The translations under genes and the position numbers were made by a program. Shown in pieces: positions 8,213-15,722 of a stretch of DNA of 64,000 nt; the first letter of the stretch is position 1; every line of letters begins with the position of its first letter. The stretch covers positions 291,915 to 355,914 of the forward strand of contig JAKAFN010000002.1 in the NCBI GenBank assembly GCA_021825945.1, given 5' to 3'. Origin of the DNA: Pseudomonadota bacterium (GTDB lineage Bacteria > Pseudomonadota > Gammaproteobacteria > Burkholderiales > Burkholderiaceae_F). Under the pieces are notes generated by a model. The model ran no database searches, had not been told where the DNA came from, and saw nothing but the letters and a program-made list of their open reading frames with translations.

Positions 8213-9188
8213 GACCGTCCTTCCCCTATTCTTTCCCACGCGCGTCGTGCTCATCGACGATGAGCCGCGAATCCTGCGCACCACATCCTTGCTGCTCGAA
8301 CGCCTGGCCGCAGTGGCCCAGGTTCTGTGCTTCGAACGTGCCGAGGACGCCCTCGACCATTTCGCACGCCCGCCCGGCCGCGATCCGTTCCCGTCCATCC
8401 GTGCGCGCGACGAGTACCGCGACGGGCCGAACCGGGAAGCGCCGCGAATCCTGCGCGCACTCGATCTTTCGTCCTTCAGCCTGCGCAGCGCGCTCGATGC
8501 GGCACTGCGCGATCCGGTCGATTCCCTGGTGATATGCGACTACGCGATGCCGAAGATGGACGGCATCGCCTTCTTCGAACGTCTTGCCGCCCCCCATTTG
8601 CGGCGCGTGTTGCTCACCGCGCTCTGCGACGAGCGATTCGCCGTCCGGGCGTTCAACCGCAACCAGATCCACCAGTTCGTCCACAAGGCGGACCCGTCCG
8701 GCCCCGCGGGGTTGATGGCCCTGCTGGACGAACAACTGCGCGCCTTCTTTCGAGCCCGCACCGCGGCGGCGTGGGCGGCCCTCGCCGCAGGAGCCGGCGG
8801 CGAGTTTCTCCGCCATCCCGGTGTCGGGACATTGCTCGATATGGTGACGCGCGAATGCGGGGTACGAGGTTTCGTGTTTCAGCCCGACCCTCCCGGATTT
8901 ATCCTGCATTGCGGGTTGGGCGACTACCGTTTTCTGGCGTTGGGCGACGAAGCGAGCCTGGACCGCTGTGCCCGGGTCGTCGAGGAAATCGACGGTCCGG
9001 CCGCGCTCGCGGGCGCGCTGCGCGCCCGCGACGTGATGCCCGTGGGTCGGGACGGCCGGCCCATCTACGAGGAGCACGCCGATTGGCGCGCCGCCGCCCT
9101 CACACCGAACCGGCAGGGGGAGCGGGGCGAGTCCATCCTGTTCTGGGTGGTGATTCCGTTGGTGCATGGGTGCGAAGAATCTCGGTGA
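8211..9188 (+). CDS. Response-regulator-like protein: receiver domain with a long insertion and an uncharacterised C-terminal domain
   Basis: 325 residues. The N-terminus is a receiver (VVLIDDEPRIL, acidic pair at 16-17). The phospho-acceptor Asp110 (VICDYAMPKMDGI) is about 93 residues after the acidic pair instead of the usual ~40, because an arginine- and proline-rich insert of roughly 50 residues sits between. The switch Thr (VLLTAL) and Lys (FVHKADPSG) are present, the latter without the usual following proline. The C-terminal ~150 residues contain no DNA-binding, GGDEF, EAL or HD motif. The start codon overlaps that of the divergent kinase gene. It is most likely the partner of that kinase acting by protein contact; this is inference from position. 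Confidence 0.8.
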   Translation: MTVLPLFFPTRVVLIDDEPRILRTTSLLLERLAAVAQVLCFERAEDALDHFARPPGRDPFPSIRARDEYRDGPNREAPRILRALDLSSFSLRSALDAALRDPVDSLVICDYAMPKMDGIAFFERLAAPHLRRVLLTALCDERFAVRAFNRNQIHQFVHKADPSGPAGLMALLDEQLRAFFRARTAAAWAALAAGAGGEFLRHPGVGTLLDMVTRECGVRGFVFQPDPPGFILHCGLGDYRFLALGDEASLDRCARVVEEIDGPAALAGALRARDVMPVGRDGRPIYEEHADWRAAALTPNRQGERGESILFWVVIPLVHGCEESR

Positions 9189-9320
9189 GCGGCGCGGCCG
9201 GCGGACGAACCCGCCGGCATGGGGTGCGGGAGCGGAGCCGGAACACTAGGCGCGGTCCGCCGTCTTGCCACTACCGGGTCCGGGAGTCCCCGGTCGGGCG
9301 GATCGGCAAACAATGCCGGC

Positions 9321-10289
9321 ATGCCTTTTTCTTTTTCGAAATCCCGCCGAGGTTTGCTGCCATCGGTGTTGCTGGCCCTCGCGATCCCTCCCGCATGGGC
9401 GGTGCAATGGGGCGGACCCGGCGGCTGGGCCGGCCTGCTCGATCCGGCCGCCGCCTGCGCCGCACCCCAGGTGATCGGCATCTGCACTTGCGGCGGCGTG
9501 CCTTGCGGCATCCGCGTCCGGCGCTACGTACCGGTCGCGATCGTCGAAACCGTACGCAGCCCGGGGGATTCGCTGGTTGCGGCGCTGCCGTTCCTGCCGT
9601 CGGCGCCGGGCGGGTTCGGTGCCACCGGCAGCTCGTCCCTTTCCACCACCGACAACACCGCGGAGGCCCACGTCTGGACGCTGGCCGACCTACCGATTCC
9701 GGGGTGGTCGTGTCTCGCGTGCGGCCCCTCCGCGGCACGAGTGCCTGCCGCTCCGCCGACCGGAGGGCCGGCGGCCACGATCTGCGGTACGGTCACCGCG
9801 ACGGACCAGGCACTCGGCGCGGTGGCCGGCGCGCTTGCGGCCCCGGGCATGCCGCGCCTCGTCTACGCGTCCGAGTTCGACGCGCTGAATTGGCGCACGG
9901 GGTGTCGCGATGGGATCTCGGCGCTCGACGCGTTCGCGGCCGGCGCGATGCCGATGGTGGGGGCATGGGGTGCCTTGCTGCCGCGCCAGATGCGTGACAT
10001 CGGCCCGCCGCCGCTACGCTATTCGGCCTTGACCGGCGTGCGCGCGATGAGCCTGGCCCGCGATCAGTTGGGCGCGTTCCCGTTTCCCGTCGATACGCAA
10101 GGCAAGATGCAGCAGGCATATCCCGTTGTGAGCGCTTGCTTTCGTGTGGGGCGCCTTCCTCTGCCGACCGCCCCCGCATCGGCAATGCCCGCCGAACCCA
10201 GTTCCGACGGTCGGTATGCCTGGGTGTACTGGCGCCCGGTGGTCTGTTGCGTCGGCGCATCGATGCAGACGCAATGCCTCAGGCCCTGA
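9321..10289 (+). CDS. Secreted cysteine-rich protein resembling the TraU-like ICE family (PFL_4710/TIGR03756 type), orphan
   Basis: 322 residues with a clear Sec signal peptide (about residues 1-27, ending IPPAWA). The mature part has 12 cysteines. Its N-terminal IGICTCGGVPCGIRVRRYVP followed by VAIVETV, and its C-terminal YAWVYWRPVVCC, match my recollection of the TraU-like protein of GI/ICE type IV secretion systems (conserved GIC...C...C, RHYVPDAVV and YAWALWRPYACC). TraU-type proteins act in the periplasm in pilus or mating-pair assembly. The rest of the family's core is weakly conserved and no tra, mob or integrase gene is in the window, so this is either a relic of an element or a domesticated paralogue. 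The ATG at 9321 is chosen because it begins the signal peptide. Confidence 0.6.
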   Translation: MPFSFSKSRRGLLPSVLLALAIPPAWAVQWGGPGGWAGLLDPAAACAAPQVIGICTCGGVPCGIRVRRYVPVAIVETVRSPGDSLVAALPFLPSAPGGFGATGSSSLSTTDNTAEAHVWTLADLPIPGWSCLACGPSAARVPAAPPTGGPAATICGTVTATDQALGAVAGALAAPGMPRLVYASEFDALNWRTGCRDGISALDAFAAGAMPMVGAWGALLPRQMRDIGPPPLRYSALTGVRAMSLARDQLGAFPFPVDTQGKMQQAYPVVSACFRVGRLPLPTAPASAMPAEPSSDGRYAWVYWRPVVCCVGASMQTQCLRP

Positions 10290-10300
10290 CGAGACGGTCC

Positions 10301-10372
10301 GTCATCGCGAGGGCGAAGCCCGAAGCGACCCGGTCGGTTCCTGGATCGCCACGGCCCTACGGGCCCCGCGAT
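10301..10372 (+). repeat. Dispersed palindromic repeat, copy A
   Basis: About 72 bases beginning GTCATCGCGAGGGCGAAGCC and ending GGGCCCCGCGAT, with imperfect inverted ends. It is the same element as the reverse complement of 20995-21070 and shares its terminal motif with 48297-48319. This copy fills the gap between the convergent stops of the TraU-like gene and bioC. The GTCATTGCGAGG...GCAATCC pattern is a common non-coding repeat type in proteobacterial genomes. Confidence 0.75.
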
Positions 10373-10375
10373 TCC

Positions 10376-11323
10376 TCATTCGGGGCGACGTGTGTTGCCA
10401 TGACCGGGGATGCTGCCTCGTCGCGACTCCGGCATGGCGATGGTCGCGACGCCTGGATCCGCCGATGCCCGTGGCCGTCCCTTCCATCCGTGCCCGATCA
10501 CGATTTCGAAGGTGAGTGCGATGCGTTCCTCCGCATTCCGCAGGGCGTCGAGTTCCGCGTGCAGTGCGCGCGCCACCCGGCCCGACGGCAGGCCGCGCGC
10601 ACGGTCGGCGCGCGGGTTCGCACCCAGAGCACGCACCTCGGTCAGCAAGGCATTCGCGCCGGCGAAGGTGAGCCGCAGGGTCTCGGACTCCATCACCGGC
10701 GTTTCGAATCCCGCCGTGATCAGCATGTCACCGAAATCGTGCATGTCGACGTAGGGCATCGGCCGTGTCGCCAGCCCGGCGCGCAGGCAGGCGGCGCGCA
10801 ATTCTCGCAGGGTATCCGGCCCGTATGCGCTGAACAGCACGAGGCCCCCCGGCCGCAACACGCGGGAGACTTCCGTGATGACCTCATGCGGTGCCGGGTG
10901 CCATGGCAGCATGAGGTTCGAGAACACCAGGTCGATCGATTCGTCGGGCCACGGCAGGCGGCCGGCGTCGGCGCACACCGCCCACGGCCGCGGCGCGACC
11001 CGACGCGCCAGCAGCGCGCGCCAGCGCCGCAGGCGAGCGGATCCGGCGCTCGGCGCCGGATCCGCTCGCAGCATGGCCTCGGACAGATCCGCGCCGAAGA
11101 CCTGCGCCTCAGGAAACCGTGCCTGAAGGGCGGCACGGCTGCGCCCGGGGCCGCAGCCCAGGTCGAGGATGCGCGCCGGGGCGTGCCGCAGCACTGCCAG
11201 ACGCTCGATCAGCCGGTTGCCAGTCTCCCGCACCAGGGCGTCATGGTCGGCGAAGCGCGCCGCGCGCGCTTCGAACTGGTGGCGAACGGTGGCAACGAGT
11301 ACTTGGTTGCGGTCGGAGTTCAT
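10376..11323 (-). CDS. bioC: Malonyl-ACP O-methyltransferase BioC
   Basis: 315-residue class I SAM methyltransferase. SAM-binding motif ILDLGCGPGRS at about residue 45; motif NLMLPWHPAPHEVITEVSRVLRPGGLVLFSAYGPDTL is typical of BioC, in particular LFSAYGPDTLRELR. It methylates malonyl-ACP to start pimelate synthesis for biotin. The ATG at 11323 overlaps the ftsX stop (ATGA), so it is translated as the last gene of an ftsE-ftsX-bioC operon. No other bio gene is in the window. The C-terminal ~25 residues are non-conserved and run up to the dispersed repeat. Long frames extending upstream over ftsX are shadows. Confidence 0.92.
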   Translation of the reverse strand: MNSDRNQVLVATVRHQFEARAARFADHDALVRETGNRLIERLAVLRHAPARILDLGCGPGRSRAALQARFPEAQVFGADLSEAMLRADPAPSAGSARLRRWRALLARRVAPRPWAVCADAGRLPWPDESIDLVFSNLMLPWHPAPHEVITEVSRVLRPGGLVLFSAYGPDTLRELRAACLRAGLATRPMPYVDMHDFGDMLITAGFETPVMESETLRLTFAGANALLTEVRALGANPRADRARGLPSGRVARALHAELDALRNAEERIALTFEIVIGHGWKGRPRASADPGVATIAMPESRRGSIPGHGNTRRPE

Positions 11324-12264
11324 CTCGCGCCCGCCGCCCGCCGCAGGGCAGACCGGATCGCCAGCGATGCGACTCCGGCGCCCAGCATCCCTCCCGCCGG
11401 GCAGAGCAACCATGCGAATGGCAACGGAGCCGGGGCGTCTGTCCATCGCAGGGAGTATTCGGTCGCCAGTTCCGCGAAGACCGGGGCGAGCCGCGCTCCC
11501 GCCCACAGGACGATGGCGGCCGCGATCGCACCGGCGAGTGCCATGCTGATGGCCCCCGCGTAGACGTAGGGCCGCCGCAGTGCTGCCGGCTCCATGCCGA
11601 GGACCTGGAAGACGCGCAGTTCGTCGGGGTCGAGCCGTAATGCGACCCGTGGCCAGAGATCGGCGATCAGCGAGAACCCCGCCACCAGCGCGGCAAACAG
11701 TGCCAGGCCCAGCAGCGTTCCGACGCGCGTGGCGAAGTGCGTCAGCGCATCGAGTTTGCGCGCCGTCCCCGGTTCGTAGGCCACCGCGGTGACGCCTTTG
11801 TGCGCCCGCATCGCAGTGACCGCTTCTTCGATCACGGCGGGGGTCGCCGCGGGGTCGAAGCGCACGATGAATGCATTGGGCAGGGGGTTGGGTTGTAGGT
11901 CGTTCAAGCCGCTGTCGGTCAGACTTTTGCGCGCCACCAGCGCCGCCCGCGCCGCGTCGCGGCCGACGAACTCCACGGTAACCACGGGCCCGGTCCGCCG
12001 GAGGTCGTTGCGCAACACATCGAGGTCGGCCAAGCGTTCGCTGCGCGCCGTGAACACGAGCGCGGACGGAACCGCCCAAGCGGGGCGTTCCGGCGGCCAG
12101 GCGCGCCATGCCGCGGTGGCGATCAGGATCGCCACCGCGGCGACCATCGCGGTGCACAGTACCGAAACCGCCATCGTCAATGGCTTGCGAAGCAGCCCGC
12201 GCAAGGCGAACCGCAGTGCCGCCGTCCGGCTCGAGCCAATGCGTTGTGCCGCCGCGGTACTCAT
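11320..12264 (-). CDS. ftsX: Cell division protein FtsX (ABC transporter permease-like)
   Basis: 314 residues, typical FtsX topology: cytoplasmic N-terminus, first membrane helix (about 27-47), a periplasmic domain of ~110 residues, then three further helices including LLGLALFAALVAGFSLIADL and the C-terminal pair. With FtsE it controls septal peptidoglycan hydrolases through EnvC-type activators. The inner-membrane coupling region DELRVFQVLGMEPAALRRPYVY is conserved. The start overlaps the ftsE stop by ATGA and the stop overlaps the bioC start by ATGA. FtsX itself looks intact, in contrast to its degenerate ATPase partner. Confidence 0.93.
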   Translation of the reverse strand: MSTAAAQRIGSSRTAALRFALRGLLRKPLTMAVSVLCTAMVAAVAILIATAAWRAWPPERPAWAVPSALVFTARSERLADLDVLRNDLRRTGPVVTVEFVGRDAARAALVARKSLTDSGLNDLQPNPLPNAFIVRFDPAATPAVIEEAVTAMRAHKGVTAVAYEPGTARKLDALTHFATRVGTLLGLALFAALVAGFSLIADLWPRVALRLDPDELRVFQVLGMEPAALRRPYVYAGAISMALAGAIAAAIVLWAGARLAPVFAELATEYSLRWTDAPAPLPFAWLLCPAGGMLGAGVASLAIRSALRRAAGAR

Positions 12265-13028
12265 GGAGCCAGTCTCCCTTCCCGGAGGCGCACGATCCGC
12301 GCGCGTGCCGGCCAGGTTTCCGCCGTCCGTTCCATCGACGCCGACGTTGCTTCCGTGCCGGGATCGCCATCCGGGCGGGGATGCGTCGGGGCGCGGGTCG
12401 ACGCGACGACGGTCACGCCCGCCCCGGCGAACCGATCGACGACCCCGACGAGCTGCGCCGCGACTGGCGCATCGAGGTCTTCGATCAGATCGTCGAGCAG
12501 CAGCAGCGCCGGCCGGTTCACGAGCGCACGCGCCAGGGCGACGCGGCGCGCTTCGCCGCTTGCCAGATCGGCGCAGCGGATTGCGCCCAGGCGATTCGCA
12601 TCCAGGCCCACGAGTTCGAGCGCGGCGCGCGCGCGCCGCAAGCCCTCGTCGGCGTCGACGTCCGCCACCCACGCGGCGAAGGCGACGTTGTCCAGCACGC
12701 TGTACCGGCCCAGCAGCGGCGCCGCCGCCGACATGACGCCCAGGGAACGGCGCAGATGGGCGCGCGCCAACGGTCCGATCGCCGCGAGATCTTCGCCGGC
12801 GATGCGGACCACCCCCGCGCTGGGGGCTTCCAGGCCGGCCAGCAGGCGCAGCAGGACACTCTTGCCGCTGCTCCCCGGACCGACGATCACGACGAACTCG
12901 CCCCGCCGCACTGGCAAGTCGATTCCCTGCAGGGCCATGCGGAGTGGCCCATAGCGTTTTTCCACGCCCTCCGCCGACAGCACCGGGGTGGCGGCATGGG
13001 GAGCCGATAGGGTGGGTTCTTTTTTCAC
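12261..13028 (-). CDS. ftsE: Cell division ATP-binding protein FtsE with degenerate ATPase motifs
   Basis: 255 residues; identified by ABC fold and by its overlap with ftsX. Walker A is intact (GPGSSGKS, Lys56). Four other motifs deviate from FtsE consensus. The Q-loop glutamine is missing (VMSAAA in place of VFQDHR, residue 100). The signature is LASGEARR rather than LSGGEQQR. Walker B reads LLLLDDLIEDLD, with Asp180 where the catalytic Glu belongs. The H-loop reads ASTR instead of ASHD (Thr211). An extra proline-rich tail follows. The GTG at 13028 is preferred; the frame is open to a GTG at 13100 but a -10-like box lies between. ATP may bind, but turnover should be poor; whether it functions as a regulatory or non-hydrolysing subunit is open. 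Confidence 0.88.
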   Translation of the reverse strand: MKKEPTLSAPHAATPVLSAEGVEKRYGPLRMALQGIDLPVRRGEFVVIVGPGSSGKSVLLRLLAGLEAPSAGVVRIAGEDLAAIGPLARAHLRRSLGVMSAAAPLLGRYSVLDNVAFAAWVADVDADEGLRRARAALELVGLDANRLGAIRCADLASGEARRVALARALVNRPALLLLDDLIEDLDAPVAAQLVGVVDRFAGAGVTVVASTRAPTHPRPDGDPGTEATSASMERTAETWPARARIVRLREGRLAP

Positions 13029-13059
13029 GGGTTCCGAAGCGGAGCAGGAACTGGCGCGG

Positions 13060-13065
13060 ATTGTA
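13060..13065 (-). promoter_or_regulatory. Possible -10 element (TACAAT) for the ftsE-ftsX-bioC operon
   Basis: On the minus strand TACAATCCG lies 31 bases before the GTG of ftsE and is followed by a short leader. No convincing -35 is seen. It supports the GTG at 13028 over the longer alternative. Confidence 0.35.
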
Positions 13066-13110
13066 CGTTGGGGGCAATGCCGGCCCCGCCGGTCTGTCAC
13101 ACTTCATTCC

Positions 13111-13116
13111 TATAAT
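13111..13116 (+). promoter_or_regulatory. Possible -10 element (TATAAT) for ppk1
   Basis: A perfect TATAAT in the divergent ftsE/ppk1 region. If used, transcription would begin near 13123, downstream of every ATG, GTG and TTG that could start ppk1 canonically. That is the basis for suspecting a non-canonical ppk1 start. Confidence 0.4.
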
Positions 13117-13152
13117 CATCGGACAACCGATTCCCCGCCAAAAGGTCGCAAG

Positions 13153-15234
13153 ATCGCCCCGCTTCCGCTCGACCCCGAAAAGTTCCTGAATCGGGAACTC
13201 TCTCAGCTTGCGTTCAACGAACGGGTTCTGTCCTTGGCCCAGCGCGAAACGACGCCGCTGGGCGAGCGGCTGCGGTTTCTCTGCATCGTCTCATCGAATC
13301 TCGACGAGTTTTTCGAGATCCGCGTCCCGGATCTTCTCGACGAGATGCGCGAGGGCGGCGGCATCGGCCCGTCGGCGCCGCAGTGGGAGGCGTTCACGCG
13401 GATCTCGGAGCGCGCGCACGCGCTGGTCGAGCGGCAGTACGCGCTCTACAACGACGAGATCATCCCCGCGTTTGCCCGCGCGCGGATCGTCATCGCCGGG
13501 CACCGCGAGCGCAGCGACGCACAGCGCGCGTGGGTACGCGACTATTTCGAGCGCGAAGTGGCGCCGCTGCTCTCCCCGATCGGCCTCGATCCGGCGCACC
13601 CGTTCCCGCAAGTGATGAACAAGGCGCTCAACTTCGTCGTTCAGCTCGAAGGCAAGGATGCCTTCGGCCGACCGACCGGCGTCGCCATCGTCAAGGTACC
13701 GCGCGCCTTGCCGCGGGTGATCGCCTTGCCGCAGCGCCTCGCACCGGGGCGGCAGACCTTCGTCCTGTTGTCGTCCGTGATTCGTGCGCACCTCGGCGAT
13801 TTGTTCCCGCGGCGCACGGTGACGGGGTTTTCCCAGTTCCGCGTCACCCGCGACTCCGATCTATGGGTCGACGAGCGGGAGGTTTCCAACCTGCGGCAGG
13901 CGGTGAAGTTCGAGTTGACCCAACGACACTTCGGCAACGCCGTGCGCTTGGAGATCCTGCGTAGTTGCCCGCCGCAGCTCGAAGCGTTGCTCTGCAGCCA
14001 GTTCGCGCTACCCCCCGAAACCGTGTATCGCGTCAACGGGCCGGTCAACCTCGTGCGGCTGAATCAGCTCGTCGACCATCTCACGCAGCCCCGACACCGT
14101 TTCCCGACGCTGGTGCCGGCATGGCCGAAGGGCGTGGGCGAGGATACGAACATGTTTGCGGCGATCCGTCGCGGCGACATCCTGCTGCATCACCCCTTCG
14201 AGAGTTTCGAGCCGGTGGTCGAGTTCCTGCGGCAGGCGATCGCCGATCCGCAAGTGGTCGCGATCCGCATGACCCTTTACCGCACCGGAACGGGTTCGGT
14301 GTTGGTCGACCTGCTTGCGGAAGCGGCGCGGCGCGGCAAGGAAGTGACGGTCGTCGTCGAATTGCAGGCACGCTTCGACGAAGAAGCGAATGTCAACCTC
14401 GCCGAGCGGCTGGAGACCGTCGGGGCACAGGTCGTCTACGGCGTGGTCGGCCTGAAGACGCACGCCAAGATGTTGCTGATCCTGCGGCGCGAGGAATCGC
14501 GCGGCCGGGCGCGGGTCGTACCCTACGTCCATCTCGGAACCGGAAATTACCATCCCGCGACCACCAAGCTGTACACCGACTTCGGCTTGATGACGGCCGA
14601 ACCGGCGATCTGCGAAGACGTCGAGAAGATCTTTCTCCATCTCACGAGCCTCACGCGCGTACAGCGCCTGCGGCACCTGTGGATGGCACCCTTCACGCTG
14701 CAACGCCAGATCATCGCCGCGATCGAGGCCGAAGCGGACAATGTTCGCAGCGGCAAACCCGGGCGGGTCGTCGCCAAGGTCAACGCCCTGACCGACGAGG
14801 CGACCATCGAAGCGCTCTATGCCGCGTCGCAAGTCGGTGTCAGCATCGATCTGGTCGTGCGCGGGGCCTGCGCGCTGCGTCCGGGTGTCAAGGGTCTTTC
14901 CGAGAACATCCGTGTCCGCTCGATCGTGGGTCGGTTTCTCGAACATCACCGGATTTACTATTTCCGTGCCGACGGCGCCGACAAGGTCTACCTCGCGAGT
15001 GCCGACTGGATGGGGCGCAACCTTCTGCGGCGCATCGAAATCGCCTGGCCGCTGCTCGATCCTGCGCTCCGGGAGCGCGTGATCGACGAGGGCCTGCGAC
15101 CCTACCTGTACGATACGGCCGACGCCTGGATCCTCGGTTCCGACGGCGCGTACGCGCCGCCACGGAATCCGGACCGCGGGTTTCGGGCCCAGCAGACGCT
15201 GATCGAAGGACGCTCTTCGTCCGGGGAGAAATAG
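13153..15234 (+). CDS. ppk1: Polyphosphate kinase 1
   Basis: Reversibly makes polyphosphate from ATP. Phosphohistidine motifs are clear: LKTHAKMLLILRRE and HLGTGNYHPATTKLYTDFGL, and the N-terminal FLNRELSQLAFNERVL begins the N domain. From an ATC at 13153 the protein is 693 residues, the usual PPK1 length, and this codon has an AAAAGG Shine-Dalgarno 7 bases upstream. In-frame ATG (12988) and GTG (13012) codons exist, but they lie inside the divergent ftsE region, upstream of the TATAAT at 13111, and would add ~50 unconserved residues. No ATG, GTG or TTG lies between that box and the conserved FLNREL segment. The end and function are certain; the start is not. sixA follows directly. Confidence 0.93.
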   Translation: MAPLPLDPEKFLNRELSQLAFNERVLSLAQRETTPLGERLRFLCIVSSNLDEFFEIRVPDLLDEMREGGGIGPSAPQWEAFTRISERAHALVERQYALYNDEIIPAFARARIVIAGHRERSDAQRAWVRDYFEREVAPLLSPIGLDPAHPFPQVMNKALNFVVQLEGKDAFGRPTGVAIVKVPRALPRVIALPQRLAPGRQTFVLLSSVIRAHLGDLFPRRTVTGFSQFRVTRDSDLWVDEREVSNLRQAVKFELTQRHFGNAVRLEILRSCPPQLEALLCSQFALPPETVYRVNGPVNLVRLNQLVDHLTQPRHRFPTLVPAWPKGVGEDTNMFAAIRRGDILLHHPFESFEPVVEFLRQAIADPQVVAIRMTLYRTGTGSVLVDLLAEAARRGKEVTVVVELQARFDEEANVNLAERLETVGAQVVYGVVGLKTHAKMLLILRREESRGRARVVPYVHLGTGNYHPATTKLYTDFGLMTAEPAICEDVEKIFLHLTSLTRVQRLRHLWMAPFTLQRQIIAAIEAEADNVRSGKPGRVVAKVNALTDEATIEALYAASQVGVSIDLVVRGACALRPGVKGLSENIRVRSIVGRFLEHHRIYYFRADGADKVYLASADWMGRNLLRRIEIAWPLLDPALRERVIDEGLRPYLYDTADAWILGSDGAYAPPRNPDRGFRAQQTLIEGRSSSGEK

Positions 15235-15708
15235 ATGGAACTCGTACTGTGGCGCCACGCAGAAGCCGAAGATGCGGGCAACGGGATCCTCGACTTGCAC
15301 CGCAAACTGACTTCCAAAGGCGAGAAGCAGGCACGTCGGGTGGCGCAATGGCTCAACGACCGGTTACCCGATGCGACGCGGGTCCTCGTCAGCCCCGCGG
15401 TGCGCACGCAGCAGACCGCGCGAGCGTTGGTCGAACTGTCCGATCGCAAATGGAAGACCGTGCCGGCGATCGCTCCGGGCGCCGATGTCGAGGCATTCCT
15501 GGCCGCGGTCAACTGGCCGCATGCCCGCAATCCGGTCGTCGCGGTCGGTCACCAACCCACGCTGGGTCTGGTCGCCAGCCGCCTGTTGACCGGGACGTCG
15601 CTGCCGTGGGTCGTCAAGAAGGGCCAGATCTGGTGGATCAGTTCTCGTGCCGACGATGGCGACGCCCTGGCCTCGTTGGTCGCCGTGATCGGGCCGGGGC
15701 AGTTGTAG
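15235..15708 (+). CDS. sixA: Phosphohistidine phosphatase SixA
   Basis: 157-residue histidine-phosphatase (phosphoglycerate-mutase-like) protein. The catalytic RHAEAE motif is at residues 7-12, the second arginine in VLVSPAVRTQQTA, and the second catalytic histidine in VVAVGHQPTLG. SixA removes phosphate from histidine phosphotransfer domains or phosphotransfer proteins such as NPr. Its ATG immediately follows the ppk1 stop with no gap, indicating translational coupling; the ppk-sixA-ppx grouping is common in betaproteobacteria. Confidence 0.93.
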   Translation: MELVLWRHAEAEDAGNGILDLHRKLTSKGEKQARRVAQWLNDRLPDATRVLVSPAVRTQQTARALVELSDRKWKTVPAIAPGADVEAFLAAVNWPHARNPVVAVGHQPTLGLVASRLLTGTSLPWVVKKGQIWWISSRADDGDALASLVAVIGPGQL

Positions 15709-15722
15709 GGCCATCCGGCGGG

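Noticed and set aside
9321..10289. Active integrating conjugative element around the TraU-like gene
   Set aside because: No relaxase, coupling protein, VirB4, integrase or attachment-site repeats in the surrounding sequence.
11320..13119. Long minus-strand frame running from ftsX through the ftsE region
   Set aside because: Only the ftsX part is protein-like; the upstream part is the out-of-frame reading of ftsE and is Arg/Gly-rich noise.
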